From positions 1-42,751 of the forward strand of contig NZ_BACI01000108.1 of the NCBI RefSeq assembly GCF_000225505.1: a DNA stretch of 42,751 nt, written 5' to 3'. The notes under the pieces are model-generated. The model saw nothing but the letters and a program-made list of their open reading frames with translations. It ran no database searches and was not told the DNA's origin. The stretch comes from Gordonia alkanivorans NBRC 16433. Its GTDB lineage: Bacteria > Actinomycetota > Actinomycetes > Mycobacteriales > Mycobacteriaceae. Below are positions 29,101-39,702 of this stretch, in pieces; positions within the stretch are counted from its first letter, which is position 1, and the number at the start of each line of letters is the position of its first letter. Both the position numbers and the translations under genes were made by a program.

Positions 29101-29586
29101 GATCGGCGTCTTCTGCAGGACGACGTCGCGGCTGTCGATCGGGTAGCAATCCTGCATCCACGCGAGTCGGTTGACGATGGCCTCGTGCGGCACGCTGACC
29201 GCCTTCGGCGCGCCCGTCGAGCCGGAGGTGAACAGGACGTAGGCGGGATGTCCGGGACGGAGCGGGCTGTTCCGGTCCGCGTCGGTGATCGGGGTGTCGC
29301 ACCGGTCGAGATGCAGATCCGTCGGATCGAGGAGACGACCGGAGAACGCGGCGGGCAGGTGGAGCGCGACGTCCGGAACGGCGAGGATCCGGACAGGATC
29401 GGTGGTCTCGAGCATGGCGGCGATACGCGGGGCGGGAGCCGCGAGATCGATGGGTACATAGGCTCCGCCTGCGGCCACGACGGCGTGGATCGCGACCAGC
29501 ATGTCGATCGACCGCGACACGGCGACCACGACCGTCTGCTCCGGACCCACCCCGGCGTCGATCAGCGCACGGGCGGTGCGTGCCAC
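20158..29586 (-). CDS. NRPS, downstream part: A3-T3-C4-A4-T4-C5-A5-T5-C6
   Basis: The ORF of 3142 residues from GTG 29586 begins inside an adenylation domain. In-frame coding actually extends back to 29751, where it meets the upstream NRPS ORF in another frame. Domains by residue from GTG: A3 with FTSGSTG at 119, FDVSVWE 164-170 and GKIDR near 460; T3 (Ser 516); C4 HHVAADG 703-709; A4 FTSGSTG near 1184, FDAAVLE 1228; T4 (Ser 1581); C5 HHICADG 1757; A5 FTSGSTG 2235, FDLSVWE 2280; T5 (Ser 2621); C6 HHLSVDG 2816-2822. By eye, A3 reads D-V-W-H-F-S-L-V-D, the serine code of EntF; A4 reads D-A-L-F-V-G-A-I-M and A5 D-L-W-P-L-I-L-V-S (not assigned). No epimerase or thioesterase domain is seen. It ends in a C domain with no following A domain. 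Confidence 0.9.
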   Translation of the reverse strand: MARTARALIDAGVGPEQTVVVAVSRSIDMLVAIHAVVAAGGAYVPIDLAAPAPRIAAMLETTDPVRILAVPDVALHLPAAFSGRLLDPTDLHLDRCDTPITDADRNSPLRPGHPAYVLFTSGSTGAPKAVSVPHEAIVNRLAWMQDCYPIDSRDVVLQKTPITFDVSVWELFWPLITGADLVLAEPDAHRDPAALAEVIGEQGVTVIHFVPTMLDAFLATAPVEAVLSSLRLVFTSGEALSVPTAQAVRARTTAALHNLYGPTEAAVDVTAVEVSDTADGAPIPIGRPMPGNTVHVLDHRLRPVPAGVTGELYLGGVQLARGYHARPDLTATRFVAAPWGNGERLYRTGDLVRRRRTAGDAAPVLDYLGRSDFQVKIRGQRVELGEIEAVASAHPAVRAVVVVTHDDPRLGTQLVAHLVVENDVSATSAELRAHLTAHLPDHMVPTHILFSDSLPTTTSGKIDRRALPAPETPVAIVGGATEARTPTEDVVLTLIREVLGDHVGIDDDFFAAGGNSLVATRVVAGIAAKLGVRVPVRAVFDGRTAAALAATADATQRGAAPVTEMARPDVLPLAPAQLQMWLHNRIDPASSEYLIVAPVRLPLTLDREALRAAVGDVVERHEILRTVYPESATGPRQVILARGEYDLDPVVSVLESPVAEGLSSEEDAVRAALSATVDLSEDLPLRIVVRELGHETVVVLAIHHVAADGWSLRVLAGDLERAFTARLNGGAPAWSPLPIQYADHVVRRAARLGAAADPSSELAGHLAHWKSTLADAPSLSAPEADADGSAPEVHHLALGPDEAERIRSLADRSGSTVFGVLHAALSLTLSRSGPGRDIIIGTPTSGRSDAIVADLVGMFVTMVPLRLDVDPHAGFDALVTRSRDVVVDAIDHGELDAEEIIEHLGLSRSGSRHPLIQATLTVDGGHPAAARDRAVTEAQAVRVDIPVARFDLEFTAAPTSDGGLDLALIHRPDVYRNSTAARLLARLGRVITTATATPATPLRDLDLLDDHERATLAALSGPEAPAPAFFTDAIGHRDHRLVGFDASGEWRAFDADEVAGRARQLARALIARGSGPESIVALALPRSVWSVVATRAVAETGAAFVPVDPAYPADRIAFMLRDSGASIIVTTNGFGEQMAGRDADLLVLDDPNTDAELTALPSGPIVDEELRAPRHLDQLAYLIFTSGSTGRPKAVAVTHRGVASFVTEQRGYGVDRDSRVLHFASPSFDAAVLELLMATDAGATTVVAPTDIYGADDLADLLRRERVTHAFLTPGVLDTIDPDDLPHLRTVVVGGDACSSATAQRWIAHGVQFFNAYGPTESTIMGTLAGPMTEADTDPMSVGRGITGTRIAVLDTTLAPCAPGVAGELYLAGTGLARGYHGRAALTAATFVADPDGPPGSRRYRTGDFVQVRSGAESDGPALVHRGRIDQQLKIRGHRIETGEIEALLRTHPQVRAAVVSPQSGPDGNATLVAHIVPAIDAVDPRVLLDHLRETLPGHAIPAAIVELDAIPLTPAGKVDLRALPAASFSVTAQVAPVTAHELLVTEVFAELLGREQVGATDDFFDAGGNSLIGAQAVARIRARSGREVSVRDLFDAPTAHALAERLDASPRRAGPVLGELPRPQQIPLSPAQQRMWFLNRFDPGALTENIPIVLRLTGQLDVPAFEAALHGLLARHEVFRTIYPDSAAGPHQVVLPADSTPTVLEKITARRDDLDSAIRGITRTTFDVTAQPPIRAVLLRVEGAGPDEHVFVLVAHHICADGLTMVMLAGELAGDYAGVGPAIGAPSVQYADYALWQRAVLDEGIANAQLHGWQERLRGAPPVVDLPLDRPRPSHPSGHGARIDFAIDAALHARIVQAANRLDATPFMVAHTALAVLLGRLGDNRDVVIGTPIAGRGEQHLDRVAGMFVNMLTLRTVIDGSATVEEAVAASKESALHAFSNALVPFDRIVGELGLPRSTSHHPVFQTALSFQNIGSMDLSLPGLEVEVIDDGVEVAEFDLHLTLADTFDAHGRPRGLTGQLVYATDLFDALTAAEFVERYQRILTAFVDTPGRAVGDLPLLSEEEQRSLTTTASRSDAETAVGRSAGLAAAFHAQAERTPDADAVIIGERVLSYREFAQQVTALARIVADHGVGPDDRVAITAPRGLPQLLAMYAVATVGAAYVPVDLSAPERASMILDVADPVLVLGVGPDAPGARPYCDLELLDVDSLNLIEGPDACEFPAPHPDTTAYVLFTSGSTGIPKGVSMSHAAVGEQLRWMQHRYPMAAGDSVLVKTSAGFDLSVWEYWWALGAGARVVIAEPDAERDGGELLRILDRHRITVLPTVPSALAMILDAGDPPATLTTVLCIGEELPAELVSRMRSAAPETIVHNLYGPTEAAVSVTGHEVTTPPAGRVPIGCPQPAVTIRVLDSRLQPVPVGVAGELYLGGIQLARGYHADPARTSTAFVADPFSAEASGDRMYRTGDLVRRNRDGSLDYLGRTDHQLKVRGFRIEPGEIEAALRRCAGVVDAAVVALAGADGQDRLVGFVTGDDAQAEVVRREAAQLLPAYLRPEVHVLDALPHNDNGKIDRARLPRPRPAERLYEAPQTELQQRVATVLAEVTGAARIGLGDNFFDVGGNSLSATRVAALLEAELGRRIPVRMLFDAVDVADLTAQIDALPADDPSGVDVPALVRGHDDEPAPLAPAQRRIWEAVNSGAGADWNVPVAVRFSGDLHSESLAAVLHPALVDVVDRHESLRTRHVLGENGPELVVLPTGGVTDLIGRGLEARDVEADELERVLTDLAWAELDVVNGPPLRLQLLRLDQRTHVLVLVTHHLSVDGQSMGPLTRDLVTAFVARSSDPDATASVLPEPGVRFRDYARWRTEILAADRERQLAYWTERLTAGTRDPGTGPALHTDRPRPERWESAGATVEFGIDAAVHTALEQYARTQSSSLFAVLQAAFAVILADLAGDPDVRVGTANANRSHVALDGVIGNFAEDLPMRLDVADARAFGDLTRDVHRQLLDGLAHPDISTPDLAAALGTERDPAGSSGHPLFPATLILQQAGADDAGMDEIDLGGVRICREPIPNTVAKHELEFTLLDVRDSDGPAGLTGTLLYPVALFDATTAEGVVDQMRAILETVAADPSGAPTTADLRSVRR

Positions 29587-32500
29587 GCGTCGTGCGAATT
29601 CGGCGGCCGAGATCGTGTGCTCGGCATCGATGACCTGACCGGCGGCGTTCCCGGCCAGTGCATCGGCAAGGGTGCGAACAGCGGGGTCGACGGGCGACGG
29701 TCCGCCACTTCCCCACTGCCCGATCGTCCGGTCCAGCTGGGGATCGTCGAGAGCGTCAGGTCGTGCACACGCGAGTGTGGTTGCGCGACGAGCTGTTCCA
29801 TGATGCGTAGCAGGTCGTCGGCGAATCCGGCGACGGTGTGGCGGTCGAACAGGTCGGTGGCGTAGGTCCAGCGCGCGCGCACCGGCGCGTCCAGGCAGTC
29901 GGTGACCGGTGGCATGTCGAGGGTCAGCTGAAGGTCGAAGCGGGCCATCGGCACATCGATCGACAGCGGGGTCGCGGTGAGTTCGCCGGCGTCGATCGGT
30001 CCGGGGACCGGATCGCCGAAGGCGAGCATCACCTGGAAGATCGGATGGTGTGCACCGCCGCGGTCGATTTCGTACTCGTCGGCGAGCTCGTCGAACGGGA
30101 TCTCCGAGTTCGTCAGTGCGGCGAAGTCATCCGCACGCACCGTGTCGATCAGATCCTCGACGGTGCGGTCCTCGTCGACGTGGGTGCGGAGCACGACGGT
30201 TTCGACGAACATGCCGACCAGGTCGTCGAACAGTTCGCTGCCACGCCCCGACACGGGAGTTCCCACGACGATGTCCGAGGTACCCGAGAGTCGCGCGAGC
30301 AGAACGGCGAGGGCGGTGTGGATGATGTGGAACACGGTGGCGCGCCGGGTCTGTGCCACCGCCGCGAGTTGCTTCGCCAGAGCGGGGTCGATACCGAACT
30401 CGACGGTGTCGCCGTGATGAGTCGGTTGCGCGGGTCGATTGCGGTCGACGGGCAGCGGGAGAGGTCCGGGCAGGTCCGTGAGCGTCTGCCGCCAATGGTC
30501 GCGCTGACGGGTGATGCTCGGATGGGCGTCCCCCTCCCCGGTCTCGCCGAGAAGCGTCGACTGCCAGATCGTGAAGTCCGCGTACTGAGCCGGCAACGGT
30601 TCGCGGGTTCGCAGGGTCCCCGCGGCGGCTGCGAGATAGCCGTCGAGCAGGTCGGCGACGAGCGGACCCATCGACCATCCGTCGGCAGCGATGTGGTGGA
30701 CGACGATCACGATGACGTGCGACGCGGGTCCGGTGCGGAACACCGCGACACGGAACGGGATTCGACCGGCCAGGTCGAAGCCGCGATTGGCGACCTCGGC
30801 GATGTGCTCCTCGACGCCGCTGATCACCTCGGCATTCACGCCGCTGAGGTCGATCTCCGCGGTCTGCCGGGCCTCCTCGGTGGTCAAGACGTGCTGACGG
30901 GGCGTCCCGGCCTCGGCTGGGTAGATCGTACGGAGGACCTCGTGCCGGTCGACGACTCCGGTCACGGCGGTCCGGAGCGCATCGCCGTCGAGCGGACCGT
31001 CGACCTGAACGGCGAACGGCAGGTTGTAGAGAGCAGTACCCGGCATCATCTGGTCGAGCAGCCACATCCGGCGCTGCGCCCGCGACAACGGCAGGATCCC
31101 GGGTCGCTGCCGGCCGGCGAGGCGGGGCCGGTCGGAGGCCGCGGCCTCGTCGACGGCCCGCGCGAGGTCGGCGATCACGGGTGACTCGAAGACGGTACGA
31201 ACGGGCAGGTCGACGCCGAGGACATCAGCGATCCGACCCGAGAGTCGCGCCGCCATCAGCGAATTGCCGCCGAGGTCGAAGTAGTCGTCGGTCGCGCCGA
31301 TCACCCGGTCGGCATCCGCGGGGAGCAGGTCGTCCAGGATGCCGACGAGGATTCGTTCGGTGGCGGTCCGCGCCGCGACGTGCTCGCGCTCGGCACGCGG
31401 CGGCTCGGGCAGCGCATTGCGGTCGACCTTGCCGTGGACACCGCGCGGCAGTTCGTCGAGCATGATCGCGGAGACCGGGACCATGTAGGCGGGGATCCGG
31501 GCGCGCAGGTCGGCGAGAGCTGCCATCGCGTCGAGCGCATCCGTGTTGCCCGGTGCGGGGACGAGGTAGGCGGTGAGCGTGTCACCGTGATGGGCGGCGA
31601 CCGCGGCGGCCGCGATCCGGGGATCGGCGGCGAGAGCCGACTCGATCTCCCCCAGCTCGATGCGCAGGCCACGGATCTTGACCTGGAAGTCGTTGCGGCC
31701 GTGGAACTCGAGCACGCCGTCGGGACGGATGCGCGCGAGGTCACCGGTTCGGTACATCCGCTCGCCGGTACCTGCCGGGTCGGCGACGAAGCGGTCCGCG
31801 GTCAAGTCGGCGCGTCGCTCGTAGGCGGACGCCAGCTGCACACCGCGCAGGTACAGCTCGCCGACGACGCCCAGCGGCACCTGGTGCAGGCGGGTGTCGA
31901 GGACGACCGCACCGGAATCGTCAACCGGCACACCGATAGCCACCGTCGGAGACGGCACTGCAGAGGACGCCACGGGGGTGGGTGTCCACTCGTGGTGGGT
32001 GATGCCGACCGCCGCCTCGGTGGGTCCGTAGAGATTGAAGACACGCGCACCGACCACGTCGGCGGCGCGCTCGGCCGTCGAGGGTGCCAGCGCCTCGCCG
32101 ATGCACAGCAATCGCCCGACGGGATGAGGAGTACCGGCGGTGTCGGCGAGCGAGTCGAGATGCGCGTCGAGCAGGGACGGCACGAAGTGTGCCGCGGTGA
32201 CCGAGGTACGTGCGAAGAGGTCGGCGATGTAGCGGGGGTCGAGGTGACCGTGCGCGGTCGCGACGACCAGGCGGGCACCGTTGACGAGGGGCCAGAACAG
32301 TTCCCACACCGACAGGTCGAAGGTCAGGGCCGTCTTGAGGACCGTGGTGTCGGCGGGTCCGAGGGGGAACTCTTCGGACTTCCACCGCAGTTGGGCCGCG
32401 ATTGCTCGATGCGAGACCGTAACGCCCTTGGGGGTGCCGGTCGAGCCCGAGGTGTAGATCACGTAGGCCGTGTTCGACGGTCGCAGCGGCGCGATCCGCT

Positions 32501-35500
32501 CGCGGTCGGTGACCGGCGAGGTGTCTGCCGGCGGAACAGCCGTCACGTCGAGGACGGCGGCGGACTCCGGGATCGGGAATGTCGGCGTTCCCGCGGTCAG
32601 CACCACCGAGGGTGCGCACGAGTCGAGGACCAGCCGGGTCCGACGAGCCGGCGCGTCCGGATCCACGGGGACGTAGGCTCCACCGGCGGCCAGGACTGCG
32701 AGGACGGATTCGACGAGGGCCGCCGATCGTGGGATCGCGACCGCCACCCGCACCTCGGGGCCCACCGCGGCATCGATCAGGTTGCGGGCCAGCGAGTTCA
32801 CGCGTGCCGACAGCTCCGCATAGGTCTGCGACGACCCGGTGGCATCGTCGTGCAGTGCCACGGCCTCCGGGTTCCGAGCGGCACCGCGCGCCAGGAGTGC
32901 GGTCAGGGTGGCGTCGTCGCGGCCGCTCACCGGTCCGGTCAGCGTGCCGGAGGTGACGTCTGCGGCGAGGTCGCCGACCGGGGTGTCCACGGCGTCGAGG
33001 GCAGCAGTCAGGAGCTCGACCCACAGCCGGTGCCAACGTTCGACGGTGCTGTGGTCGAACAGGTCCCGGTCGTAGTCCCACTGCACGCGCATCGGCGTCC
33101 GGTCCTGCGCGTCGCCGCGGTGATCCAACCCGCCTTGCTCCACCACGGTCAGGTGGAGATCGGACTTCGCCACTCCCAGCGACGGTTCCAGGATCTCGGC
33201 GTCGACACCGTCGAGGGTGAGCCGCGCCGGGGCGAGGTTCTGGTAGGAGAATCCGACCTGGAAGAGCGGGTGATGGGCCGCGGAGCGTCGTGGACGGATG
33301 GCGTCGACGAGACGGTCGAACGGCACGTCGGCGTGCTCGAACGCGTCGAGGTCGACGGTGCGCACCTGTGAGAGCAGTTCGGCGAAGGTCCGATTCGGGT
33401 CCAGGCGGGTCCGCAGCACGACGGTGCCGACGAACATCCCGACCAGGTCGGCCAGATCCCGGTGGTGGCGGCCGGCGACCGGGGTGCCGACGGCAATGTC
33501 GTCGGTTCCGCCCAGCCGCGACAGCAGGATCGCGAGGACGCTGTGGGCGACCATGAACGGCGTCGTCCCGGTGTTCCGTGCGACCGCGCGCATCCGGTCG
33601 ACGAGCTCGGCGTCGATCTCGGTGTGCAGTTCACCGCCGCGCATCCGGGGGTGGGCCGGTCGCGGGCGGTCGGTCGGCAGCGCGAGCAGATCGGGCAGGC
33701 CGCTCAGATGTCGCTGCCAGTAGTCCAGTTGGACGGCGGCGACCGAGGACGGGTCGTCTTCGTCGCCCATCACGTCGAGATGCCAGAGCGTGTAGTCCCG
33801 GTAGGTCACCGGCAGCGGCGTCCACTCGGGTGCGGTCCCGCCCTTGCGGGCCTGATAGGCGACGACGAGGTCCCGGGCCAGCGGCGCGGTCGACGAGCCG
33901 TCGGCGGCGATGTGGTGCACGACGGCCACGAGAACGTGGTCGTCCGCGCCGACGGCGAGCAGTCGGATCATCAGCGGCACCCGTTGTGCGACATCGAAAC
34001 CGGTGGTTGCCAGCGCGGCCAACCGGGCATCGAGGTCCTCGACGTTCTCCGGTTCGGTCAGGGTGCGCAGGTCGACTGCGGCGGCCGGCTCGACCTGCTG
34101 GACCGGACCGTGCGGGCCGTCGGGGTAGACGGTCCGCAGGGCCTCGTGGCGTTCGAGGACGTCGAGGAGCGCGTCGTGCAGTGCGTGCCGGTCGAGGGCG
34201 CCCCGCAGGCGGAGGGCCAGTGGGATGTTGAAGACCGGGGAGCCCGTGTCGAGCTGGTTGATTGCCCACATGCGGCGCTGGGCCGGCGACAACGGCACCG
34301 CCCCGTCGGACGCACCGCCTCCGGTGCGGAGTTCGGGGATTCGACGGGTCGCCGGATCCGCCAGCCGGGCGGCGAGGTCGGCGACCGTCGGTGACTCGAA
34401 GACCCAGCGGACCGGGATGTCGGTGTCGAGTTGTCCCGATAGTGTCGACACCATCCTGGTGGCGGACAGGGAGTCGCCGCCGAGGGCGAAGAAGTCGTCG
34501 TCCCGGCCGACCTGCGCGGCGCCGGTGCACGCGGCGAAGGCACCGGCGACGGCACGTTCGGTGTCGGTCCGCGGCTCGGTGTAGGGCGCCGCCCGGATCG
34601 TGGGCACCGGCAGGGCCGCACGGTCGAGCTTTCCCGAGGTGGTGGTGGGGATCCGGTCGAGACGCAGGAGCGCGGTCGGCACCATGTGTCCGGGGAGGAC
34701 CGCCCGCAACTGCTCGCGAATGGCCTCGATGTCGGCTGTTCCCGTGTAGTAACCGACGAGGAAAGTGTTTCCGGCAGAGGGGCTTCCGCCGACGACCTGC
34801 ATCGTCTGCGGTTCGGTGACCGCGAGGTCGACGCCGGGGACGGCTCCGATCGCGGCGTCGATCTCGCCGAGTTCGATGCGGAATCCGCGGATCTTCACCT
34901 GCCGATCTGCTCGACCGAGGTAGTCGAGCCGGAAAGCAGCACCCTCGCCTCCGCCGGTTCGGCGCCAGCGGACCAGGTCGCCGGTTCGGTACATCCGTGC
35001 GCCTGCCGGGCCCCACGGATCCGCCACGAATCGGGACGCGGTGAGGGCTTGCCGCCGGTGGTAGCCGAGCGCGACGCCCGCACCGCCGAGGTAGAGCTCC
35101 CCCGTCGCGCCGGCCGGTACCGGTTGCAGGCGGTGGTCGAGGACGATCGCGGTCGTCCCGGTGATGGGCCCGCCGATGGTGACCGGCTCGGTGGGATCGA
35201 GAGGGCCGGCGAGGGTCGCCATGACCGTGGCCTCGGTGGGCCCGTACGCGTTGAACATGCGTCGGCGACCGGTTCCCCAGCGGGCGACGAGATCGGGCGG
35301 GCAGGCCTCGCCGCCGACGATGACGGTGTCCAGATCGTCGAGTCCGCCGGGACCGTGCGCGTCGGCGGGCAGGGTGGCCAGCGCGGCGGGGGTGAGGAAG
35401 GCGTGGGTGATGCGTTGTTCGCGAAGTAGCGCAGCCAGTTCTCCGCCGCCATAGATGTGCGGCGGGACGATCACCATCGTGGCACCCGACGCGAGGGCAA

Positions 35501-37577
35501 GGAGGGTTTCCAGCACTGCGGCGTCGAAACTCGGTGATGCGAAGTGGATGGTGCGCGAGCCCGATCGGACGCCGTAGCGGCGAATTTGCTCGTCGGCGAA
35601 GGAGGCCAGACCGCGATGGCTGACGACGACGCCCTTGGGGGCGCCGGTCGAGCCGGAGGTGTAGATGACGTAGGCCGGGTCGTCGACGTGCAACGGGCGG
35701 AGCCGGTCCGCGTCGGCGATGGGGTGTGCTGAGGCGTCCCGGTACGCGGCGACGACCAGGTCGTCGTCGAAGCCGATCCACTCGCACAGGCTGTTCAACC
35801 CGTCGAGCCGAGGGCGACCACCGGGGCCGACGATGCCGAGATCGACGGCGCTGTCGTCGAGGAGGTAGCTCAGCCGGTCGTCGGGCAGCGCCGGGTCGAT
35901 CGGCACGTAGGCGCCGCCGGCGAGAAGAACCGCGAGTTGCGTTGCGACGGAGTATCTCCCGCGCGGTAACAGCAGTGCGACGGTGACGCCGGGTCCCACG
36001 CCGCGGTCGATGAGGATCCGTGCCAACCGGTGTGCCCGGAGGACGAGTTCGTCGTAGCGCAGCGTGCGTGCCCCGTCGACGATGGCGTCGGCGTGCGGAT
36101 GTGCTGCCGCCGTGCGGGTCACGAGGTCGGCGAAGAGCACGGGCTCCGACGCGACGGGCCCGCGTGCCGGCACCAGAAGCGTCTGTTCGTCCTCGTCGAG
36201 GACGTAGAGTTCGGCGACCCGGGTGTCCGGTCCGGTGGCGACGATGTCCGCGAGGACACGGAGATAGCGGCGGCGGTGGGCGACGAGTTCGGGTTCGGGA
36301 TAGGCGGCGGCGTTGGCCTCGAGGTCGATGCGGAGGTCCCCGGACCCGGCCCCGGTGTAGATGGTCACCGCGAGGTCCTCGGTGGGACCCGTGCTGAGGA
36401 TGTGGCTGTAACCGATGCAATCGCCGAGGATCATCTCGCTGCGGAACATCATCACGTTGACGGCCGGACCGAAGAAGCCGCGTCCCACCGAAGAACCGGC
36501 TGCCGACCGCGCGGCCAGGTCGCGGCGCATGTCCTCGAAGCGATAACGCTGGTGGCGCAGGGCCCCGCTGAGTTCGGTGGTGATGCCGGCGATGAGGTCG
36601 CCGATCTCCATGCCGGGGGTGATACCGCTGCGGATGGGCACGACGTTGGACACCATGCCGCCCGAACGCCGGAGCATCGCGTTGGTCCGGGCCGAGACGG
36701 GCAGGCTGAGTACCACGTCGTCGGTACCGGCCACCCGGGCGACGTAGACCGCGAGCGCCGCACTCGCCAACGCCGCCACGGTGACCGAGTTGTCGTCGCA
36801 CCAGCGTTCGACGTTCGCGATCAGGCCGGGGTCGAGTTCGCCTCCGACCGTGCGGGATTCGGCTCCCCCACCGATGACGGGGTCGGCGAGCCGGACCGGA
36901 TCGGGCAGGTCGTTCAGGCGCTGCGCCCAGTGGTCGCGGTCGCGCCCGAAGCGGGTCGACGACCGGTAGGCCTCGTCGTCGGCATGAAAGTCCTCGAGGG
37001 AGCCGGACTTCGGGGGTGGGACCGGAAGGCCCTGTGCGCGTGCGGTGTACACGGCAGCCGCTCGTTCGGCGAAGGCCGATGCACCGTAGCCGTCGAGCAG
37101 CATGTGATGCACGCGGTTGTACCAGAAGTACCGGCGGTCATCGATGCGCAGCGTCGCCGATTCCATGAGGCGGTCGGCGAAGAGGTCGAGCGGACGGCGG
37201 AATTCCTCGTCCATCCACACCCTGGCGGCGGCCTCGGGATCGTCGTGGTCCCGGAAGTCCAGGTGCATCATCTCATCGCGCAGTTCCTCGTCGAGGTACT
37301 GCAGCGGGGCCTCGGTCGGATCGTCGGCGGGGACGAGCCGGACCATCGCGGTGCCGAACTCGCGGGCCACCTGCCGGCCGACGTCGGTCAGCAGTTCGGT
37401 GTCGAGATCGCCGAGCACCTCGATGTACTGCGCGATCGAGAACGGGGTCTGCGGGACGAGCTGCTGGGCGAACCACATGCTGCGCTGCGCAGCCGACAAC
37501 GGGACCAGGCGCTCACCGAGGGCCGACGTGCTCGTCGATGCTGCGTCGTGCCGCTCGTGGACATCGTTGGTGGTCAC
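29562..37577 (-). CDS. NRPS, upstream part: starter C1-A1-T1-C2-A2-T2-C3
   Basis: This ORF of 2671 residues starts at GTG 37577 (GGAAG about 10 bases upstream); the last 62 residues are out of frame. Domains: C1 about 22-460 with HHMLLDG 157-163. C1 strongly resembles the EntF N-terminal C domain (WYxRxHHx[21 protein letters not shown]), which accepts an acyl or aryl starter from a separate carrier protein. A1 has YTSGSTG 639-645 and FDAAVLE 684-690; T1 Ser 1036; C2 HHIAADG 1221-1227; A2 YTSGSTG 1708, FDLSVWE near 1753; T2 Ser 2106; C3 HHIAADG 2294-2300. Codes by eye: A1 D-A-L-F-I-G-A-V-M, A2 D-L-W-H-L-I-L-V-G (not assigned). It is first in its operon, with an iron box about 215 bases upstream. 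Confidence 0.9.
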   Translation of the reverse strand: MTTNDVHERHDAASTSTSALGERLVPLSAAQRSMWFAQQLVPQTPFSIAQYIEVLGDLDTELLTDVGRQVAREFGTAMVRLVPADDPTEAPLQYLDEELRDEMMHLDFRDHDDPEAAARVWMDEEFRRPLDLFADRLMESATLRIDDRRYFWYNRVHHMLLDGYGASAFAERAAAVYTARAQGLPVPPPKSGSLEDFHADDEAYRSSTRFGRDRDHWAQRLNDLPDPVRLADPVIGGGAESRTVGGELDPGLIANVERWCDDNSVTVAALASAALAVYVARVAGTDDVVLSLPVSARTNAMLRRSGGMVSNVVPIRSGITPGMEIGDLIAGITTELSGALRHQRYRFEDMRRDLAARSAAGSSVGRGFFGPAVNVMMFRSEMILGDCIGYSHILSTGPTEDLAVTIYTGAGSGDLRIDLEANAAAYPEPELVAHRRRYLRVLADIVATGPDTRVAELYVLDEDEQTLLVPARGPVASEPVLFADLVTRTAAAHPHADAIVDGARTLRYDELVLRAHRLARILIDRGVGPGVTVALLLPRGRYSVATQLAVLLAGGAYVPIDPALPDDRLSYLLDDSAVDLGIVGPGGRPRLDGLNSLCEWIGFDDDLVVAAYRDASAHPIADADRLRPLHVDDPAYVIYTSGSTGAPKGVVVSHRGLASFADEQIRRYGVRSGSRTIHFASPSFDAAVLETLLALASGATMVIVPPHIYGGGELAALLREQRITHAFLTPAALATLPADAHGPGGLDDLDTVIVGGEACPPDLVARWGTGRRRMFNAYGPTEATVMATLAGPLDPTEPVTIGGPITGTTAIVLDHRLQPVPAGATGELYLGGAGVALGYHRRQALTASRFVADPWGPAGARMYRTGDLVRWRRTGGGEGAAFRLDYLGRADRQVKIRGFRIELGEIDAAIGAVPGVDLAVTEPQTMQVVGGSPSAGNTFLVGYYTGTADIEAIREQLRAVLPGHMVPTALLRLDRIPTTTSGKLDRAALPVPTIRAAPYTEPRTDTERAVAGAFAACTGAAQVGRDDDFFALGGDSLSATRMVSTLSGQLDTDIPVRWVFESPTVADLAARLADPATRRIPELRTGGGASDGAVPLSPAQRRMWAINQLDTGSPVFNIPLALRLRGALDRHALHDALLDVLERHEALRTVYPDGPHGPVQQVEPAAAVDLRTLTEPENVEDLDARLAALATTGFDVAQRVPLMIRLLAVGADDHVLVAVVHHIAADGSSTAPLARDLVVAYQARKGGTAPEWTPLPVTYRDYTLWHLDVMGDEDDPSSVAAVQLDYWQRHLSGLPDLLALPTDRPRPAHPRMRGGELHTEIDAELVDRMRAVARNTGTTPFMVAHSVLAILLSRLGGTDDIAVGTPVAGRHHRDLADLVGMFVGTVVLRTRLDPNRTFAELLSQVRTVDLDAFEHADVPFDRLVDAIRPRRSAAHHPLFQVGFSYQNLAPARLTLDGVDAEILEPSLGVAKSDLHLTVVEQGGLDHRGDAQDRTPMRVQWDYDRDLFDHSTVERWHRLWVELLTAALDAVDTPVGDLAADVTSGTLTGPVSGRDDATLTALLARGAARNPEAVALHDDATGSSQTYAELSARVNSLARNLIDAAVGPEVRVAVAIPRSAALVESVLAVLAAGGAYVPVDPDAPARRTRLVLDSCAPSVVLTAGTPTFPIPESAAVLDVTAVPPADTSPVTDRERIAPLRPSNTAYVIYTSGSTGTPKGVTVSHRAIAAQLRWKSEEFPLGPADTTVLKTALTFDLSVWELFWPLVNGARLVVATAHGHLDPRYIADLFARTSVTAAHFVPSLLDAHLDSLADTAGTPHPVGRLLCIGEALAPSTAERAADVVGARVFNLYGPTEAAVGITHHEWTPTPVASSAVPSPTVAIGVPVDDSGAVVLDTRLHQVPLGVVGELYLRGVQLASAYERRADLTADRFVADPAGTGERMYRTGDLARIRPDGVLEFHGRNDFQVKIRGLRIELGEIESALAADPRIAAAAVAAHHGDTLTAYLVPAPGNTDALDAMAALADLRARIPAYMVPVSAIMLDELPRGVHGKVDRNALPEPPRAEREHVAARTATERILVGILDDLLPADADRVIGATDDYFDLGGNSLMAARLSGRIADVLGVDLPVRTVFESPVIADLARAVDEAAASDRPRLAGRQRPGILPLSRAQRRMWLLDQMMPGTALYNLPFAVQVDGPLDGDALRTAVTGVVDRHEVLRTIYPAEAGTPRQHVLTTEEARQTAEIDLSGVNAEVISGVEEHIAEVANRGFDLAGRIPFRVAVFRTGPASHVIVIVVHHIAADGWSMGPLVADLLDGYLAAAAGTLRTREPLPAQYADFTIWQSTLLGETGEGDAHPSITRQRDHWRQTLTDLPGPLPLPVDRNRPAQPTHHGDTVEFGIDPALAKQLAAVAQTRRATVFHIIHTALAVLLARLSGTSDIVVGTPVSGRGSELFDDLVGMFVETVVLRTHVDEDRTVEDLIDTVRADDFAALTNSEIPFDELADEYEIDRGGAHHPIFQVMLAFGDPVPGPIDAGELTATPLSIDVPMARFDLQLTLDMPPVTDCLDAPVRARWTYATDLFDRHTVAGFADDLLRIMEQLVAQPHSRVHDLTLSTIPSWTGRSGSGEVADRRPSTPLFAPLPMHWPGTPPVRSSMPSTRSRPPNSHDAWHAPPVR
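29749..29753 (-). other. Single-base frameshift splitting one NRPS gene
   Basis: The upstream ORF reads in frame through HDLTL (Leu 2609, codon 29753-29751). It then runs on as a low-quality tail to a stop at 29562. In the -1 frame, from 29751, the expected NRPS linker continues as [13 protein letters not shown] and on into [10 protein letters not shown] and the A3 N-terminus. One missing C in CTCTCGACGAT (expected CTCCTCGACGAT) explains it. No canonical slippery heptamer is present. Joined, the protein would be 5806 residues. It is either a real mutation or a base-calling or assembly error. Confidence 0.85.
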
Positions 37578-37731
37578 TTCTAGTCGCTTCCGGGTGGGTC
37601 AGGGCATGCCGAAGAAGACCCGGTACCGCGAGGATGACCGGGCTGGGGTGGGGTGGTCGGGCGTTTAGAATCGCCTTGGTGAGACGGCTCGACGGCCGTG
37701 GTTCGTCGGCGTCACATGCGGACCGCCGGTG

Positions 37732-37750
37732 GTGAACCTCCCGAGTTCAC
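37732..37750. promoter_or_regulatory. Inverted repeat GTGAAC-N7-GTTCAC
   Basis: A perfect 6-7-6 inverted repeat lies in the 305-base divergent region between the NRPS and exporter genes, on the NRPS side of the iron box. A second dyad, CCCAC 37760-37764 with GTGGG 37773-37777, is next to it. They could be a second operator or structure in the NRPS leader. The remaining sequence 37578-37731 holds no gene or motif that I recognise. Confidence 0.35.
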
Positions 37751-37791
37751 GGCATGCGGCCCACGAGAACATGTGGGTTGCCCGTCGGGAT

Positions 37792-37810
37792 TTAGCACAG
37801 GCTAACCTTA
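37792..37810. promoter_or_regulatory. IdeR/DtxR-type iron box
   Basis: TTAGCACAGGCTAACCTTA matches the DtxR/IdeR consensus TTAGGTTAGGCTAACCTAA at 15 of 19 positions, with the GGCTAACCT half intact. It lies 73 bases before the ABC exporter start and about 215 bases before the NRPS start, so it could repress both divergent operons when iron is sufficient. Confidence 0.8.
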
Positions 37811-37882
37811 ACACGGCCTGGTGCTGCCAACGAGACCCGCCGGACCTGCCGTACGCCGACGCCCGACGATTCAGGAGATGTG

Positions 37883-38851
37883 ATGACCGAACCTGCCGTG
37901 CGGGTGGACGCCGTCACCAAATCCTTCGGTGACGTCCACGCGGTCCGCGGAATCTCCTTCGAGGTGCCGCGCGGCAGCGTCCTGGGCATCCTCGGACCCA
38001 ACGGCGCAGGTAAGACCACACTCGTCGACATCCTCTGCACCCTGATCACCCCCGACTCCGGCTCGGCCACGGTCGCCGGCCAGGACGTCGTCCGGAACCC
38101 CGGCGGGGTCCGCGAGGCCATCTCGATGACCGGCCAGTACGCAGCGCTCGACGAGACGCTGGGCGGCCGGGACAACCTCATCTTCTTCGGCCGGATGCAA
38201 GGCCTACGACGCGGTGCCGCCCGCGAGCGCGCCGACCACCTGCTCGAGCAGTTCGATCTCGCCGAGTTCGGCAAGCGACCGGTGTTCTCGTACTCCGGCG
38301 GCATGCGACGACGCCTCGACATCGCCTGCGGACTGGTGATCCGGCCCGAGGTCGTGTTCCTCGACGAACCCACCACCGGACTCGACCCGCGCAGCCGCCA
38401 GGCGGTGTGGGCGCTGGTCGAAGCCCTCAAGGCCGACGGCATCACGACGCTCCTCACGACGCAGTACCTCGAGGAGGCCGATCGCCTCAGCGACAACATC
38501 ATCGTGCTCGACAAGGGCCGAGTGGTCGCCGAGGGCACCGCCGAGCAGCTCAAGCGGAAGGTCGGCGGCGCCTACTGCGAGGTGGTCCTCGACGATCCGT
38601 CGCGGTCCGACGAGATGTGTGGGCTGCTGCGCACCCGACTCGGCGTCGACCCGAGGCAGACGGTCGCCGATGAGACGACGATCACCCTCCCCACCACCGA
38701 CGGTGTCGAGACCATGGGTGCAGTCATCGCCATCGCCAAGGACGCGGAGATCCGGCTCACCGACGTCGGCTTGCGCAACCCCTCTCTCGACGACGTGTTC
38801 CTCACCCTCACCGGCTCGCCGAGCGGCACCACCGAGGATGCACCGCGATGA
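37883..38851 (+). CDS. ABC transporter ATP-binding protein, DrrA-like
   Basis: This 322-residue ATPase of the drug/lipid-export (DrrA/DRA) group has Walker A GPNGAGKTT (38-46), signature YSGGMRRR (137-144), Walker B FLDEPTTGLD (159-168) and a following His-less switch region QYLEEAD. The C-terminal extension of about 100 residues is typical of DrrA. ATG 37883 is chosen over GTG 37880 because AGGAG (37873-37877) is better spaced. Its stop overlaps the first permease start as ATGA. It powers the two permeases downstream and is probably induced under iron limitation through the box upstream. The likely cargo is the peptide made by the divergent NRPS. Confidence 0.9.
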   Translation: MTEPAVRVDAVTKSFGDVHAVRGISFEVPRGSVLGILGPNGAGKTTLVDILCTLITPDSGSATVAGQDVVRNPGGVREAISMTGQYAALDETLGGRDNLIFFGRMQGLRRGAARERADHLLEQFDLAEFGKRPVFSYSGGMRRRLDIACGLVIRPEVVFLDEPTTGLDPRSRQAVWALVEALKADGITTLLTTQYLEEADRLSDNIIVLDKGRVVAEGTAEQLKRKVGGAYCEVVLDDPSRSDEMCGLLRTRLGVDPRQTVADETTITLPTTDGVETMGAVIAIAKDAEIRLTDVGLRNPSLDDVFLTLTGSPSGTTEDAPR

Positions 38852-39702
38852 CGACCACTCACCCCGCGGACCGGGAGACGCACGCCTTCTCCCGGATCGA
38901 CTGGCCCGCCGACCGCGACCCGTCCGTCGTCTCACGGAGATGGCCCTTTCTCCGGCAGTGGTCGACGATGACCGACCGCGGCGTCCGGTCGGCGTGGGCC
39001 GAGGGCGAGTTCGCGGTCGCGGTGGTCATGCCGCTGGTCTTCGCGCTCGGCTTCTACCTACCGCTCCGTCTGGTGATGGCCGACCGGGGCATCGACTACG
39101 CACAGTTCCTGACGCCGATCATCGTGCTGCAGGCCGTCGCCTTCACCGCGATGGCCGCCGCCCAGCGCGCAACCCTCGACAAGCTCCGCGGGATGAACCG
39201 GCGACTCGCGTCGATGCCGGTGCGGGCCCTGGTGCCGCTTGCCTCGAGGATGACCGTCTCCTTGATCCGTTCGGTGGTCTCGATCACGGCAGCACTGGTC
39301 TTCGGTGCGCTGCTGGGCTTCTCGTTCGACGGCGGGATACTCGACACTCTTGCCTTCGTCGGATTCGCGCTCGCGGTCGCGGTGGTACTGGCGATCGGCG
39401 CGGATTCGCTCGGCCTGATCGCCCGGAATCCGGAGGCCACCTCCCAGTTGCTCCTGCTTCCGCAACTGGTACTCGGCCTGCTGTCGACCGGCTTCGTGCC
39501 GGAGTCGGGATTCCCCGAGTGGGCGCAACCGTTCGCCCGGAACCAGCCGATCTCCCACTTCGCCGCCACCATGCGGGAACTCGCCGACGGGAACCCGATG
39601 ATGTCGACCGCCCTGCCGGCGCTGATCTGGCTCGGCGCGCTGGCCGTGGTCTTCGTCTTCCTCGCCCATCACACCCAGACCCACCGGCGGCTGTACCCAT
39701 GA
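38848..39702 (+). CDS. ABC-2 type permease, DrrB/DrrC-like (first)
   Basis: This 284-residue permease of the ABC-2 family has about six hydrophobic segments after a polar N-terminus of about 45 residues: FAVAVVMPLVFALGFYLPL, the FLTPIIVLQAVAFTAMAAA region, SIRSVVSITAALVFGALLGF-like, LAFVGFALAVAVVLAIGADSL, LLLLPQLVLGLLSTGFVP and LIWLGALAVVFVFLAH. The segment GFVPESGFPEWAQPFARNQPISH matches the conserved C-terminal loop of Drr permeases. ATGA overlaps with the ATPase upstream and the second permease downstream show translational coupling. It is expected to form a membrane complex with the second permease and the ATPase. Confidence 0.9.
   Translation: MTTTHPADRETHAFSRIDWPADRDPSVVSRRWPFLRQWSTMTDRGVRSAWAEGEFAVAVVMPLVFALGFYLPLRLVMADRGIDYAQFLTPIIVLQAVAFTAMAAAQRATLDKLRGMNRRLASMPVRALVPLASRMTVSLIRSVVSITAALVFGALLGFSFDGGILDTLAFVGFALAVAVVLAIGADSLGLIARNPEATSQLLLLPQLVLGLLSTGFVPESGFPEWAQPFARNQPISHFAATMRELADGNPMMSTALPALIWLGALAVVFVFLAHHTQTHRRLYP

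Noticed and set aside
29745..29760. Programmed -1 frameshifting at the NRPS junction
   Set aside because: No slippery heptamer or downstream structure is evident at CTGACGCTCTCGACG, and no NRPS is known to me to use it.
33631..36801. A 1056-codon open frame on the minus strand inside the NRPS region
   Set aside because: It is the alternate frame of the NRPS gene; composition is Arg/Pro-rich with no domain motifs, as expected from GC-rich shadow frames.
20158..37577. Reading the NRPS as two genuine separate proteins
   Set aside because: The linker and the N-terminus of A3 continue in a single alternate frame from 29751, and the downstream GTG 29586 lies inside A3; a one-base lesion or error is simpler.
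20158..37577. Epimerase domains between modules
   Set aside because: Every HHxxxDG core belongs to a C domain followed by an A domain or by the protein end; no extra domain of about 450 residues fits between any T and C.
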